Assembly (NCBI GenBank): GCA_000272025.2
Contig: AKCV02000015.1
Location: 744,001 to 808,000 of the forward strand
Source of the DNA: Imbroritus primus
Lineage (GTDB): Bacteria > Pseudomonadota > Gammaproteobacteria > Burkholderiales > Burkholderiaceae
Direction of reading: 5' to 3'
Length of the DNA stretch: 64,000 nucleotides
Each line of letters starts with the position of its first letter. Position 1 is the first letter of the stretch. Shown in pieces: positions 1 through 9,966 of the stretch. A program made the translations under genes and the position numbers. Under the pieces are notes generated by a model. It was not told where the DNA came from. It was given only the letters and a program-made list of their open reading frames with translations, and did no database searches.

Positions 1-338
1 GGCCGGTATGCACTGGCACAGGCTCGCATCACGGCGTGGAAATCGGTATCGACGCGGATCGCCCAGTCAGGATCCGTTTCGACGCGGCGCAATGTTTTGC
101 GGAAGGTGCGGGAAACCTTGAACGCCTCCGGCTTCAGCACCATGCGCGGGTCGGTGCTCCACCACAGGACCGGCTGGCCGCTCGAATACCAGGGAAAAAT
201 GCCCTGGCGGTAGGCGCTCAGCAGGCGTTCCGGCGAGAGATCACGGCTGGCTGCCAGCAGGCCGGGCGCATCGGTCCCGGCACCGAGTGCCTGTTCCACG
301 TCCGGAAACGGATCGTGCGGATCGAGCCAGGCAATCAT
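1..338 (-). CDS. aat: Leucyl/phenylalanyl-tRNA--protein transferase, 3' part cut by window edge
   Basis: Aat transfers Leu or Phe from charged tRNA to the N-terminus of proteins bearing basic N-terminal residues, feeding the N-end rule pathway in the cytoplasm. The visible 112 residues start [13 protein letters not shown] and contain the family hallmark [19 protein letters not shown], then [19 protein letters not shown]. The start ATG at 338 lies 3 bases after the stop of the Nudix gene, so the two are probably co-transcribed. About half of the protein lies beyond base 1. Identity rests on the motif; the only uncertainty is the missing C-terminus. Confidence 0.93.
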   Translation of the reverse strand, partial: MIAWLDPHDPFPDVEQALGAGTDAPGLLAASRDLSPERLLSAYRQGIFPWYSSGQPVLWWSTDPRMVLKPEAFKVSRTFRKTLRRVETDPDWAIRVDTDFHAVMRACASAYR

Positions 339-341
339 GTG

Positions 342-926
342 TCAGGACAGTGAGTGGCCGTCGGGTCCCAGCGGTTGCAAGGGCTTTTCGATGTCCATCG
401 TGTGCAGGCGGAAGCTACCGTCGCGCACGCGCCCCGCATCGCGGTCTTCGAAGAAAAAGCGCAGGGTATGGATGACGGTCGGGAAGGCCAGTTGGCTCCA
501 GGGAATCTCCTCCTCGTCGAACAGCCGGACTTCGAGGCTTTCCTCGCCGGCTGCGATGTCGAGGTCATTGAGCTGCGCCAGATAGAACAGATGCACCTGA
601 TGCACGTGCGGCACATTCATGATCGAGAACAGCTCCCCGACGGTGACGCGTGCGCCGGCTTCTTCCAAAGTTTCACGTGCGCCGGCCTCCGCCGTAGTCT
701 CGCCGATTTCCATGAAACCCGCGGGAAGGGTCCAGTAGCCGTAGCGAGGCTCGATCGCGCGGCGGCACAGCAGGATCTTGTCCTGCCACACGGGCACAGT
801 GCCGACGACGTTACGCGGATTCACATAGTGAATCGTGTGACAGTTGTCGCAGACATGGCGTGGGCGCGTGTCGCCTTCCGGTATGCGGAGGGCGACCGCG
901 TGGCCGCAATTCGAACAGAATTTCAT
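342..926 (-). CDS. Nudix hydrolase with N-terminal zinc ribbon (NudC-like fold, short form)
   Basis: A 194-aa Nudix protein that would hydrolyse a nucleoside diphosphate linked to another moiety; the substrate cannot be read from sequence. An N-terminal zinc ribbon (C4, C7, C26, C29) is followed by a Nudix box from G70 to G91 (G-x5-E-x7-RE-x2-EE-x-G). I start at the ATG at 926 because the protein then begins directly with the zinc ribbon MKFCSNCGH; the open frame runs 36 codons further upstream but that part is unlike the family. Its neighbour downstream is aat, 3 bases away. NAD pyrophosphatase activity is possible but the protein is shorter than NudC. Confidence 0.88.
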   Translation of the reverse strand: MKFCSNCGHAVALRIPEGDTRPRHVCDNCHTIHYVNPRNVVGTVPVWQDKILLCRRAIEPRYGYWTLPAGFMEIGETTAEAGARETLEEAGARVTVGELFSIMNVPHVHQVHLFYLAQLNDLDIAAGEESLEVRLFDEEEIPWSQLAFPTVIHTLRFFFEDRDAGRVRDGSFRLHTMDIEKPLQPLGPDGHSLS

Positions 927-1057
927 GAGCGCATCCGACGTGGAATCCACGCAGTGTATCATCCGCGCCACCTGTTGGAGCCCGCCCGTGCTTCCACGAA
1001 ATGCTGCGCCGCCGGCCGCTGAGCGCGGCAGCATATATCACTTCGTGATGAAAGCTG

Positions 1058-1086
1058 TTGCATTGCCGCAAAGATTGCGTTATAGT
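1058..1086 (+). promoter_or_regulatory. Sigma-70 promoter of initiator tRNA
   Basis: TTGCAT at 1058-1063 and TATAGT at 1081-1086 are separated by exactly 17 bases. The tRNA begins 15 bases after the -10, as expected for a short 5' leader. Confidence 0.7.
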
Positions 1087-1101
1087 TACAGCTTCAACGG
1101 A

Positions 1102-1177
<76 letters not shown>

Positions 1178-1188
1178 GATTCAAAGAC

Positions 1189-1235
1189 ATGCCGCTGGCA
1201 GAAACTCAGGTTTCGCAGCGGCATTGTTGTTTCTG
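1189..1235 (+). terminator. Terminator of the tRNA-fMet gene
   Basis: Arms ATGCCGCTG (1189-1197) and CAGCGGCAT (1216-1224) enclose an inner stem GAAAC/GTTTC with loop TCAG. A T-rich tail TGTTGTTT follows. It may also stop the convergent acetyltransferase transcript. Confidence 0.7.
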
Positions 1236-1313
1236 GCGCCGGTATTGCTGGATTGTTGCCCAGGGTGCGAAGTTGCTAGGTTGCGAAGAGGCCTGTTGGC
1301 CCGTTCCAGTCGG

Positions 1314-1844
1314 CTAGCCATCGACCGGATGCGCTGGCGTGTCCAGCAGTAGCTGATAGAACGCAAGATCAAGCCAGCGGCCGAATTTGAATCCGACCTG
1401 GGGCAGCGTGCCGACATGGCGGAACCCGAGTCGCTCGTGCAGGGCGATGCTTCCGACGTTCGTCGCGTCGATGCCGCCGATCATGGCATGTACCTCGCCT
1501 TGCCGCGCACAGGCGATCAGCGCCTGCAACACCGCGCGGCCCAGTCCCTGGCCACGATGATCCTTGTGCACGTATACAGAATGTTCGACAGTGTATTTGT
1601 ACGCCGGCCAGCTCCGAAAGGTGCCGTAGCTGCCGAACGCCCTCAGCCTGCCATCCGGATCTTCCATGCCGAGCACGGGAAAGCCGCCGTTGCGCTTGGC
1701 TTCGAACCACGTTGCCATGCTTGAAGTAGTACGTGGTTGGTAGTCATATAGCGCTGTCGAGTTGACGATCGCTTCGTTGAGGATATACAAGATTGCATCG
1801 GCATGGCGTTCGTAGCTGCAGTGTACGAGGACATGCCTACTCAT
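1314..1844 (-). CDS. GNAT N-acetyltransferase, phosphinothricin/methionine-sulfoximine type
   Basis: A 176-aa cytoplasmic acetyl-CoA-dependent acetyltransferase. The pattern resembles the Pat/YncA branch: an N-terminal YDYQPRTTSSMATWF segment, then GFPVLGMEDPDGRLRAFGSYGTFR, then the acetyl-CoA loop HKDHRGQGLGRAVLQAL, and a C-terminal ATNVGSIALHERLGF. That branch acetylates small amino-acid-like amines such as methionine sulfoximine or sulfone, but the true substrate is unknown. I start at 1844 because an AGGAG lies just upstream; the frame is open 34 codons further. It stands alone and faces the tRNA gene. Confidence 0.85.
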   Translation of the reverse strand: MSRHVLVHCSYERHADAILYILNEAIVNSTALYDYQPRTTSSMATWFEAKRNGGFPVLGMEDPDGRLRAFGSYGTFRSWPAYKYTVEHSVYVHKDHRGQGLGRAVLQALIACARQGEVHAMIGGIDATNVGSIALHERLGFRHVGTLPQVGFKFGRWLDLAFYQLLLDTPAHPVDG

Positions 1845-1987
1845 TGCGGTCTCCTGACGGTCTGGGATTGGTGCGGGATTGATGTGGCTGGCGTTGCCGC
1901 ATAGCATGCGCGCGAGCCGGCCGGCTTGCAACATCCTGCGGTACATCCCATCGTGCCGCCGTGAGGCCGCGTCGTGTCGAAACAGCT

Positions 1988-2878
1988 CTAGCGCATGGTT
2001 GGCGCTAGCGCGGCTGCCAGTTCATCAATCAGCATGCGCACGCGACGTGGCTGCGCGATGGCGGACGGGTAGACAATCTGCAAGCTCGTCCGGCTTGCGG
2101 AAAACTCCCCGAGCAACTCGACCAGGGCGCCGCTCGCCAGATCCTCTTCGACGTCGCGCTCGGATTTCAGGGCAATACCAAAACCGGACTTGCACCAGTG
2201 GCGCACAAGCGCACCGTCGTTGGCGATGCGCCGACTGTTCACCATGAACTTGCGAATCTTCCCGTTGATCATGAATGGCCATTCGCGGTCGAGGTTCTGG
2301 CCAAACCGCATGACGATGCACAGGTGCTGCGCCAGTTCCTCTGGGTGTTCGGGCGAGCCATGCGCATCGAGATAAGACGGTGCGGCGCACACCACGCGAC
2401 GGTGTTCCCCGATGGCGCGAGCGCGCAACGTGCTGTCTGCCAGCGTACCCTGGCGAATGGCGAAGTCGATGCCCTGGCCAACAAGATCGACATAGCCGTC
2501 GGTCAGGTTCAGGTCGATGGTGACTTCGGGGTGGGCAATCAGAAAAGCATCGATAACTGGCACGACGCGATGGCGGCCAAGGTCTTCGGGCGCGCTCAGG
2601 CGGATCGGCCCCGAGATGCGTTCTGTGCCGAGGCGGATGCGATTCTCGAGATCCTCGGCATCGGCGACCAGGCGACGCGCGCCTTCGACCAGCAGGCGGC
2701 CTTCATCGGTAAGGCTGATGGCGCGGGTCGTGCGGGTCAACAGGGTTGCGCCATAGTGTGCCTCCAGTGCGGCGAGCCGTTCGGACACGGTAGCGGGCGA
2801 CAGGCCGAAATCCCGGCCGGCAGCAGCAAGACCGCCTTTCTCGACGATCCGCAGGAACAAGGCAAGGTTGTCTAGCAT
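1988..2878 (-). CDS. LysR-family transcriptional regulator
   Basis: A 296-aa LysR protein. The winged helix-turn-helix covers roughly residues 3-60 (FLRIVEKGGLAAAGRDFGLSPATVSERLAALE), and the C-terminal co-inducer domain follows from about residue 90. It is divergent from the zinc-type dehydrogenase at 3013 with 134 bases between the starts, the classic LysR arrangement for control of the neighbour and itself. The shared gap is AT-rich and holds a perfect inverted repeat (2889-2903) right beside the LysR start. The inducer is unknown. Confidence 0.93.
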   Translation of the reverse strand: MLDNLALFLRIVEKGGLAAAGRDFGLSPATVSERLAALEAHYGATLLTRTTRAISLTDEGRLLVEGARRLVADAEDLENRIRLGTERISGPIRLSAPEDLGRHRVVPVIDAFLIAHPEVTIDLNLTDGYVDLVGQGIDFAIRQGTLADSTLRARAIGEHRRVVCAAPSYLDAHGSPEHPEELAQHLCIVMRFGQNLDREWPFMINGKIRKFMVNSRRIANDGALVRHWCKSGFGIALKSERDVEEDLASGALVELLGEFSASRTSLQIVYPSAIAQPRRVRMLIDELAAALAPTMR

Positions 2879-2888
2879 AATTATTTGG

Positions 2889-2903
2889 AATAATCGAATT
2901 ATT
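2889..2903. promoter_or_regulatory. Inverted repeat AATAAT-CGA-ATTATT in LysR/dehydrogenase gap
   Basis: Perfect 6-bp arms around a 3-bp centre, 10 bases upstream of the LysR start codon and in the only AT-rich stretch nearby. The position fits an autoregulatory LysR site. Confidence 0.5.
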
Positions 2904-3012
2904 AATTGATTTTAAGGCGAATTATGTATTCCTGGCGCATGAAGTACAGTTCAAGTATCGAGCGATGGCGCGTGGTGCAGCCATCGCATGAATCGACTTC
3001 CCGGAGAGTTTT

Positions 3013-4029
3013 ATGAAAGCCGTTGGCTTCTATCGTTATCTGCCTGTCACCGATCCCGACGCCTTTGTCGATCTGGATCTGCCTCGGCCCACGCCGCAGG
3101 GGCGAGACATCCTGGTTGCGGTCAAGGCTGTGTCGGTCAATCCGGTAGACACCAAGGTGCGCGCACCCAAGGACAAGCAGGAGCCAGATGGCCGTGTCAT
3201 TGGCTATGACGCGAGCGGTATCGTCGAAGCCGTCGGCCCGGAGGTGACGCTCTTCAAGCCGGGCGACGAGGTGTACTACGCCGGCGATATCACCCGGACC
3301 GGAACAAACCAGGAGTTCCATCTGGTTGATGAGCGTATCGTCGGGTGCAAGCCGCGCAGCCTGTCATTTGCCGAGGCCGCTGCGCTGCCGCTGACGGCGA
3401 TCACCGCCTACGAGTCTTTCTTTGACCGCTTGCGCATTGCGCGGGACGGAGCGGATCGCGGGCAATCGATCCTGATCATCGGTGGCGCCGGCGGGGTGGG
3501 TTCGATCGGTATCCAGTTGGCGAAGCAGGCCGGCCTGATCGTGATTGCGACCGCGTCGCGGCCGGAAACCATTGAATGGGTACGTGCCCTGGGTGCAGAT
3601 CATGTCGTTGACCATCGCGGCTCCCTGGTCGAGCAGGTGCGTGCGGCGGGGTTCCGGTACGTGGATCACATTGCGATCTTCAATGACATGCGGCACTGGG
3701 ATGCCGCCGTGGAGCTGATCCGCCCGCAAGGCGGCATTGTGTCGATCGACGATGCGAGCCTGCCGACGCCCATGGCTGGCATGAAAGTCAAGGCCGCCAG
3801 CTTCCATTGGGAGTACATGTTCGCGCGCGCCATGCACCAGACACCGGACATGATCGAGCAGCATCGGTTGCTGTCGCATGTGGCGGAGTTGATCGACGCT
3901 GGCCGCCTGCGTACGACCCTGGCGCAGGTACTCACGCCCATCAATGCCGCCAATCTGCGCGAGGCGCATCGCCGTGTGGAAGCCGGACAGATGCGCGGCA
4001 AGATCGTCCTCGAAGGCTGGGGCAACTGA
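3013..4029 (+). CDS. Zinc-type alcohol dehydrogenase-like / quinone oxidoreductase family protein
   Basis: A 338-aa medium-chain reductase. A GroES-like N-terminal half (AVSVNPVDTKVRAP, then VIGYDASGIVEAVGPEV) is followed by a Rossmann domain with GGAGGVGSIG from residue 157. It lacks the Cys clusters of true zinc alcohol dehydrogenases, so it is more likely an NADPH-dependent quinone or enone reductase of the so-called zinc-binding alcohol dehydrogenase family 1. Divergent from the LysR gene, which probably regulates it. Substrate unknown. Confidence 0.88.
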   Translation: MKAVGFYRYLPVTDPDAFVDLDLPRPTPQGRDILVAVKAVSVNPVDTKVRAPKDKQEPDGRVIGYDASGIVEAVGPEVTLFKPGDEVYYAGDITRTGTNQEFHLVDERIVGCKPRSLSFAEAAALPLTAITAYESFFDRLRIARDGADRGQSILIIGGAGGVGSIGIQLAKQAGLIVIATASRPETIEWVRALGADHVVDHRGSLVEQVRAAGFRYVDHIAIFNDMRHWDAAVELIRPQGGIVSIDDASLPTPMAGMKVKAASFHWEYMFARAMHQTPDMIEQHRLLSHVAELIDAGRLRTTLAQVLTPINAANLREAHRRVEAGQMRGKIVLEGWGN

Positions 4030-4071
4030 TCAGTGTGCCGCCGCCGTGTGACGGCGCACCTCACCGCCCGG

Positions 4072-4797
4072 TCAGGCGGCCCACTCGCTGGCTTCGAATT
4101 CGTACTGCTCGCGTTGCATCAGGTCATCGCGCTGCCAGATGACACGGTCGCGGCGGATCGTCAGCATCCACGTCGTCGTTGTGAGTGGAGCCGGCGCGCA
4201 GAAGGCTGACGGCTCGAGTACCGCATGGCACACACCGCCCGGATCGCGCACGGAGGCGTAGCGGATGACGCCGACCTCGGCCTGCCGGGCAACCCGCGCC
4301 ATCCCCTGGCAGGGGCCATAGTCGCGTGGATCCGTCCATAGGGCTCTGTCGCTATCGAAAGGGGGCGCATCGAGCGCAATGCCCCGCGCCTTCACGCACA
4401 CCTCGAAAACCGTTTGCGGGCGTGCATCGATAGCCCGCAACGCCGGACTGTCCATCAGGAAACGCCAGCGCCAGTAGCCGAGTTCCGCGCAGGCCGTGCG
4501 TGTCGTCGGCGCGCCATAAAAAATCCCCGGATCGTGGGGTGCGCGAAAGCGCGAGCCATACGGTGAGGGTGGATAGCGGAATGGCGTGAACAGCAGGTAG
4601 TGCAGCCCGCGCGCCGCAGCCGGAACGGGCGGTTTGCCGGCATCGAGAATATCCTCCAGCAACTGCTGCTCATCCAGGCTGTCGACCAGCGCCATGGTCG
4701 ACACCACGTGCTGCGCCTCTACGGCGCGCCACAGCGTCAGCTTGAATGGCTGACGCTCAGACGCGACCGCGGATGGCGTCCAGGTAGTGAACGACAC
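4072..4797 (-). CDS. RES-domain toxin (MbcT/ParT-like NAD-active enzyme)
   Basis: A 241-aa RES protein. RES toxins degrade or phosphorolyse NAD, or ADP-ribosylate a target, and stop growth. Typical residues are present: LWRAV with R24, the GIFYGA segment with Y94, and E105 (TRTACAELGYWRWRF). It starts with GTG at 4797 behind GAGGGA and overlaps the antitoxin reading frame by 41 bases, implying translational coupling. The partner upstream is the Xre/DUF2384 protein. Which of the known RES chemistries applies cannot be read from the sequence. Confidence 0.88.
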   Translation of the reverse strand: MSFTTWTPSAVASERQPFKLTLWRAVEAQHVVSTMALVDSLDEQQLLEDILDAGKPPVPAAARGLHYLLFTPFRYPPSPYGSRFRAPHDPGIFYGAPTTRTACAELGYWRWRFLMDSPALRAIDARPQTVFEVCVKARGIALDAPPFDSDRALWTDPRDYGPCQGMARVARQAEVGVIRYASVRDPGGVCHAVLEPSAFCAPAPLTTTTWMLTIRRDRVIWQRDDLMQREQYEFEASEWAA

Positions 4798-5146
4798 GGA
4801 CCAGTCCCTCGGTTGAGCGCATCAGTTCCACTGGCTTGCCGCCGAGCGCCAGGTTGTCTTCATGCAGCCAAGTTCGCGCCTGTTCCCCGTGTCCGAGGAT
4901 GGCGTCCAGCGAACGGAACATGCGTACGAACAGCACGCCGAATTCCCATTCCTTGCGATGGTTGTCCAGCACGTATTGGCCCCCCGCCATACGCGAGACC
5001 GAGGCAGCGCTCACCCCCAACACGCTGGCGACCAGCGATTGGCTGAGTCCAAGATGGCCGGCCGCACGCATGACCGCCTTCGTTAAGGTCGCGCCAGGGT
5101 CTGGCACCGGCCGGGATGTAGAGAGTGGGCGATTCAGAATGGACAT
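4757..5146 (-). CDS. Xre/MbcA/ParS-type antitoxin (DUF2384)
   Basis: A 129-aa antitoxin partner of the RES toxin. An Xre-like helix-turn-helix (GLSQSLVASVLGVSAASVSRMAGG, about residues 32-56) precedes the C-terminal toxin-binding region (FVRMFRSLDAILGHGEQARTWLHEDNLALGGKPVELM). It is the first gene of the pair, has AAGGAG before its ATG, and lies below a promoter with a perfect TATAAT and symmetric sequence, consistent with autorepression. Confidence 0.9.
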   Translation of the reverse strand: MSILNRPLSTSRPVPDPGATLTKAVMRAAGHLGLSQSLVASVLGVSAASVSRMAGGQYVLDNHRKEWEFGVLFVRMFRSLDAILGHGEQARTWLHEDNLALGGKPVELMRSTEGLVRVVHYLDAIRGRV

Positions 5147-5156
5147 GGCTGACTCC

Positions 5157-5194
5157 TTTCTATGGAATCATTATAGATGATTTATTTCTATAGA
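5157..5194 (-). promoter_or_regulatory. Toxin-antitoxin promoter and operator
   Basis: On the minus strand a perfect TATAAT (5170-5175) sits inside the inverted repeat AATCAT-N5-ATGATT (5166-5182). Two direct copies of TTTCTATRGA (5157-5166 and 5185-5194) flank it. No good -35 box is seen. The arrangement fits autorepression by the Xre antitoxin. Confidence 0.6.
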
Positions 5195-5368
5195 GAGTAT
5201 ATAGCGCGGGATAGGTAGCTTGCAGATCACGTAATGATGTCTTCCCGCCACATCGGATTAGCCGCCTATCAAAAGCATGGGGCCGAGAGTAAAATGGCGC
5301 GCTTGTGCACTGCAATATAAAACCGGGCGCGGCAGTTTCCGCCGACGACACGGAACAATGGAAATCGA

Positions 5369-7282
5369 ATGAGCAACGTCGCCTCGCATTCATTGCCAGC
5401 CAACGGGCATGCATCCGAAAACCAGAGTCTTCGGCTCCTGATGCTCGGGGCGATTGGCGTGGTCTTTGGAGACATCGGCACCAGCCCGCTGTATGCCCTC
5501 AAGGAATGCTTCAGTCCGGAGCACGGTATTCCATTTTCCACTGAAGCCACCTACGGCATCATTTCCATGCTGTTCTGGGCGCTGATCCTGGTTGTGACGG
5601 TCAAGTACGTGGCCTTCGTCATGCGTGCCGACAATAACGGCGAGGGCGGTGTGCTGTCGCTGATGGCGCTGGCCTTGCGTTCAGCGGCGCCGGGCTCCGG
5701 CCGGGCGCGCATGTTCATGATGCTGGGTGTGTTTGCCGCCTGCATGCTATATGGCGAGTCGGTCATCACGCCGGCGATTTCGGTGCTATCGGCAGTTGAA
5801 GGACTGGAAGTGGCTGCGCCAGGCCTGAATCACTACGTCATTCCCATTACTGTGACGATCCTTACGGCCATCTTCCTGATCCAGCGTTTCGGTACCGAGG
5901 CGGTGGGCCGGCTGTTCGGTCCGATCACACTGCTGTGGTTCGTTTCTCTGGGCGCGTTGGGGCTGCTCAATATCATCAAGGCGCCCGAGATCCTTGTTTC
6001 GATCAATCCCTTCTATGCGTATGAGTTCGTTACCGAACATACGCTGCAGGCGTTCATCGTCATGGGTTCGGTCGTTCTGGTCGTCACGGGTGTGGAGGCG
6101 CTCTACCTCGACATGGGCCATTTCGGCGCCAAGCCGGTCAGGCTGGCATGGCTGTTCGTCGTGTTGCCGTGCCTGCTGCTGAATTACTTTGGGCAGGGTG
6201 CATTGCTGGTGACGACGCCGAGCGCCATCAGCAATCCGTTCTATCTGATGGTGCCAGAATGGGCGCTGTTTCCGATGGTGCTGCTGGCCACCTGTGCGAC
6301 TGTCATTGCCTCGCAGGCCGTGATCTCGGGAGCGTTCTCGCTCACCAGCCAGGCCATCCAGCTGGGCCTGATGCCGCGCATGCTGATCCGTCACACGTCA
6401 GCCGCAGAGCGCGGGCAAATCTATATTCCGATCGTCAATTGGACGCTGCTCATCCTGGTTCTGATTACGGTCGTGTCATTCAAGAAATCCGAGAATCTGG
6501 CGGCTGCCTATGGTATTGCCGTCACGACCACCATGCTGATCACGACGCTGCTTGTCTCGGTCGTGATGCGGCGCGAGTGGGGGTGGAATCCCTTGCTGAT
6601 CATCGGGTTGGTGATTGCCTTCCTCGTGATCGACATCGCATTCTGGACTGCCAACCTGATCAAGCTCAAAGACGGCGGCTGGTTCCCGCTATTGCTGGGA
6701 TCCATCACGTTCTTCCTGCTGATGACCTGGTATCGTGGACGCGCATTGCTGCGCGCCCGCACGCTGGAGGACGGTATTCCGCTGGAGCCGTTTATTGCCG
6801 CGCTGCTGGCGTATCCGCCCCACCGCGTCGAAGGGACTGCAGTGTTCCTGACGGGCAATACCGAATCCGTGCCAGTGTCGCTGCTGCATAACTTGAAGCA
6901 CAACCGGGTGCTCCATGAGCGCGTGGTCTTCATGAGTTTCGTCACGCGCGACATCCCTTATGTCAGCGACCTCGAACGCCTGAGCCTGACTGAACTCGGG
7001 AGCGGCGTGTACATCCTCAAGGCGGATTTTGGCTTCAAGGAAACGCCTGACGTCAACCAGGTGATGCAGCTGGCGCAATCCCAGCTGGACATGCCGTTCG
7101 AGCTGATGGACACGTCGTTCTTCATTGCACGCGAATCCGTGGTGCCGTCCAAGCTGCCGGGCATGTCGATGTTCCGGGAGCGCATTTTTGCCTGGATGCA
7201 TCAGAATGGCGCAAAGCCTTCGGACTTTTTCCATATTCCCGCAAACCGGGTAGTGGAACTCGGGACGAAAGTCGAGATTTGA
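5369..7282 (+). CDS. kup: Low-affinity potassium uptake protein Kup
   Basis: A 637-aa inner-membrane K+/H+ symporter. The N-terminal core starts with [20 protein letters not shown], the signature of the KUP/HAK family, followed by about 12 hydrophobic segments to residue ~450 and a soluble C-terminal region ([11 protein letters not shown], later FFIARE and a [11 protein letters not shown] end). Length agrees with the 622-aa E. coli protein. Single-gene unit; a GC-rich hairpin follows 7 bases after the stop. Confidence 0.97.
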   Translation: MSNVASHSLPANGHASENQSLRLLMLGAIGVVFGDIGTSPLYALKECFSPEHGIPFSTEATYGIISMLFWALILVVTVKYVAFVMRADNNGEGGVLSLMALALRSAAPGSGRARMFMMLGVFAACMLYGESVITPAISVLSAVEGLEVAAPGLNHYVIPITVTILTAIFLIQRFGTEAVGRLFGPITLLWFVSLGALGLLNIIKAPEILVSINPFYAYEFVTEHTLQAFIVMGSVVLVVTGVEALYLDMGHFGAKPVRLAWLFVVLPCLLLNYFGQGALLVTTPSAISNPFYLMVPEWALFPMVLLATCATVIASQAVISGAFSLTSQAIQLGLMPRMLIRHTSAAERGQIYIPIVNWTLLILVLITVVSFKKSENLAAAYGIAVTTTMLITTLLVSVVMRREWGWNPLLIIGLVIAFLVIDIAFWTANLIKLKDGGWFPLLLGSITFFLLMTWYRGRALLRARTLEDGIPLEPFIAALLAYPPHRVEGTAVFLTGNTESVPVSLLHNLKHNRVLHERVVFMSFVTRDIPYVSDLERLSLTELGSGVYILKADFGFKETPDVNQVMQLAQSQLDMPFELMDTSFFIARESVVPSKLPGMSMFRERIFAWMHQNGAKPSDFFHIPANRVVELGTKVEI

Positions 7283-7289
7283 CGGGGGG

Positions 7290-7306
7290 AAGGGGCGCGG
7301 CCCCTT
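7290..7306 (+). terminator. Hairpin after kup
   Basis: AAGGGGC (7290-7296), loop GCG, GCCCCTT (7300-7306), a perfect 7-bp stem just past the kup stop. No T-run follows, so termination is likely weak or Rho-assisted. The rest of 7307-7498 shows nothing recognisable. Confidence 0.45.
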
Positions 7307-7498
7307 GGAGAGATAGCGGGCGTTGCGGCCAACGAGATCACTGTGCCCGCGCAGTCGGTCACCGTAGGCCGAGCAAACGTCCTGGCTACCTAGCTAACTC
7401 TTGAGCAGGCATGTGCCTGGGGTACATCACCGCAGCGCGGCAGCATGCTGTATGACCAGGGGAGGCCCCGGTCATGCAATGACATCACATCAGGATCA

Positions 7499-9835
7499 TC
7501 AGCGCTTCAGCTTGGCAAATGCCGCTGCCATCGCGCCGCCCATGGCCGGCTCGGCGGCTTGTCGGGGACCGCTCTGCCGAGGGCCGCGTGCCGCAGGTGC
7601 GCCGCGATCCGCGCCGGGGCGCGCAGCCTCCCCCGGCGTGTCGTCGAGCCGCATGGACAGGCCGATACGGTTGCGCTTGGCGTCCACCTCCATCACCTTG
7701 ACGCGGACGATCTGTCCGGCCTTGACCACTTCATACGGATCCTTGACGAACTTGTTCGACAGCGCGGAGATATGCACCAGACCGTCCTGGTGCACGCCGA
7801 TGTCGACGAATGCGCCGAAAGCGGCCACGTTCGTCACCACGCCCTCGAGCACCATGCCCGGCACCAGGTCGCGAATATCCTCCACGCCTTCCTGGAAGGT
7901 GGCTGTCTTGAATTCCGGACGCGGATCGCGGCCCGGTTTCTCCAGTTCGGTGAGGATGTCGCGCACCGTTGGTTCACCGAAACGTTCATCGGTAAACTCC
8001 CGGGCCGAGAGGCCACGCAGCGTCTCGGAATTCCCCATGACATCGCGGATTCCCTTCTTGATCCGCTCCAGGATACGCTGCACCACCGGATAGGCCTCGG
8101 GGTGCACCGACGAGCGGTCGAGTGGATTCTCGCCATCGTTGATGCGCAGGAAGCCTGCTGCCTGCTCGAAAGTCTTGTCGCCAAGGCGCGGCACTTTCAG
8201 CAAGGCTGCGCGCGAGGCAAACGGGCCATTAGCATCGCGGAACTCGACGATATTGCGTGCCAGCGTGCTATTCAGGCCGGATACGCGCGCCAGCAAAGCG
8301 ACCGAGGCGGTATTCACATCCACGCCGACCGCATTCACGCAGTCTTCCACCACGGCGTCGAGGGCACGCGCCAGCTCGCGCTGGTTCACGTCGTGCTGGT
8401 ACTGGCCCACGCCGATTGATTTCGGTTCGATCTTGACGAGCTCGGCCAGCGGATCCTGCAGGCGGCGGGCAATCGACACTGCCCCGCGCAGCGATACATC
8501 CAGGTCCGGAAATTCCTTGGCCGCGAGTTCCGATGCGGAGTACACGGACGCGCCGGCTTCGCTGACCACGATCTTGGTCATGCCAAGGTCGGGCAGCCCT
8601 TTGATCAAGTCCTGTGCCAGCTTGTCGGTTTCGCGGCTGGCGGTGCCGTTGCCGATGGCAATCAACTTCACGCCATGCTTCTTGCACAGCGCGCCGAGCG
8701 TCGCCAGCGAACCATTCCAGTCGCGGCGCGGCTCATGCGGGTAGATCGTGCTGGTATCGAGCAGCTTGCCGGTCGCATCAACCACAGCGACCTTCACACC
8801 GGTTCGCAAGCCTGGATCGAGACCCAGGACGGCTTTGGGGCCAGCTGGTGCAGCCAGCAGCAGTTCGTGCAAATTGCGGCCAAAGACCTTGATTGCTTCA
8901 GCCTCAGCAGCTTCGCGCAGTTGCATCAGCAATTCGCTTTCCAGATGCGGCTGAACCTTCACGCGCCAACACCAGCGACAGACATCCGAGAGCCACTTGT
9001 CGGCCGGGCGACCTTCGTTGCGAATGCCGACGTGTGCAGCGATTACACCTTCGCAGGGATGCGGCACGAGCGCATCCTGCTCTTCGCCCAGCCCGAGGCG
9101 CAGCATCAGCACGCCGGCATTGCGTCCCCGGAACAATGCCAGTGCGCGATGGGAAGGCACGGTGCGGATCGTTTCCGAATAGGCATAGTAATCGCGGAAC
9201 TTCTCTTCCTCGGCGGTTTCCTTGCCGGCCACCACTGTCGAGGCCAGCACGCCTTGCTGCCACAGCATGTCGCGCAGGCGGCCGAGCAGGGGGGCGGTTT
9301 CGCCGAACTCTTCCGAGAGGATATCGCGTGCGCCATCCAGTGCGGCCTTGGTATCGGCCACGCCGCCTTCGTTGGCCGGCTTGTCGTTGACGTACTTGGC
9401 GGCTTCGGTCTGCGGATCAAGCATCGGATTTTCGAGCAGCGCGCGTGCCAGCGGCTCGAGGCCGGCTTCGCGGGCGATCTGCGCGCGGGTGCGTCGTTTC
9501 TGCCTGTAGGGCAGGTAGAGATCTTCCAGTGCCTGCTTGGTCGCGGCTGCCTCCACTGCGGTACGCAGCTCATCGGTCAGCTTGCCTTGCTCTTCTATCG
9601 ACGCCAGGATCGCAGCACGCCGGTCTTCCAGTTCGCGCAGATACAGCAGGCGCTCTTCGAGCTGCCGCAACTGCGTATCGTCGAGGTTGCCAGTGACCTC
9701 CTTGCGGTAGCGTGCGATAAAGGGCACGGTGGCGCCTTCGTCGAGCAGGGCGACCGCAGCGGCGACCTGGCGGGGTTGTACGGAGAGTTCAGCCGCGATA
9801 TGCGACACGATTTTCTGCAGTACGGAATCGGACAT
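7499..9835 (-). CDS. tex: Transcription accessory protein Tex (S1 RNA-binding)
   Basis: A 778-aa cytoplasmic nucleic-acid-binding protein involved in transcription processes. Domains in order: N-terminal helical Tex region ([23 protein letters not shown]), a YqgF/RNase H-like domain from GLDPGLRTG at residues 338-346, helix-hairpin-helix motifs ([18 protein letters not shown]), and a C-terminal S1 domain from about residue 657 ([19 protein letters not shown]), then a low-complexity Pro/Ala/Arg tail. Convergent with kup, divergent from the exported coiled-coil gene. Confidence 0.96.
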   Translation of the reverse strand: MSDSVLQKIVSHIAAELSVQPRQVAAAVALLDEGATVPFIARYRKEVTGNLDDTQLRQLEERLLYLRELEDRRAAILASIEEQGKLTDELRTAVEAAATKQALEDLYLPYRQKRRTRAQIAREAGLEPLARALLENPMLDPQTEAAKYVNDKPANEGGVADTKAALDGARDILSEEFGETAPLLGRLRDMLWQQGVLASTVVAGKETAEEEKFRDYYAYSETIRTVPSHRALALFRGRNAGVLMLRLGLGEEQDALVPHPCEGVIAAHVGIRNEGRPADKWLSDVCRWCWRVKVQPHLESELLMQLREAAEAEAIKVFGRNLHELLLAAPAGPKAVLGLDPGLRTGVKVAVVDATGKLLDTSTIYPHEPRRDWNGSLATLGALCKKHGVKLIAIGNGTASRETDKLAQDLIKGLPDLGMTKIVVSEAGASVYSASELAAKEFPDLDVSLRGAVSIARRLQDPLAELVKIEPKSIGVGQYQHDVNQRELARALDAVVEDCVNAVGVDVNTASVALLARVSGLNSTLARNIVEFRDANGPFASRAALLKVPRLGDKTFEQAAGFLRINDGENPLDRSSVHPEAYPVVQRILERIKKGIRDVMGNSETLRGLSAREFTDERFGEPTVRDILTELEKPGRDPRPEFKTATFQEGVEDIRDLVPGMVLEGVVTNVAAFGAFVDIGVHQDGLVHISALSNKFVKDPYEVVKAGQIVRVKVMEVDAKRNRIGLSMRLDDTPGEAARPGADRGAPAARGPRQSGPRQAAEPAMGGAMAAAFAKLKR

Positions 9836-9953
9836 TCAGTGGGTCTCGCTTGCTTGCAATCACAATGCCGGCACGCAAACGTGCCGAAAGCGGGGCATTT
9901 TGCCACAAGCGTACGGTGCGTCTGCCAGTCGCTCCGTGCGAGGGCCCGAGTGA

Positions 9954-9966
9954 TAGAATTCGGCCA
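9954..9966 (+). promoter_or_regulatory. Extended -10 element abutting the start codon of the coiled-coil gene
   Basis: TGATAGAAT (9951-9959) gives an extended -10 with box TAGAAT at 9954-9959, only 6 bases before the ATG at 9966. No Shine-Dalgarno lies before that ATG. A transcript from here would be leaderless. Confidence 0.35.

Noticed and set aside
36-353. Plus-strand frame of 105 codons at the left edge
   Set aside because: It is antisense to the clear Aat reading frame, which has the family motif.
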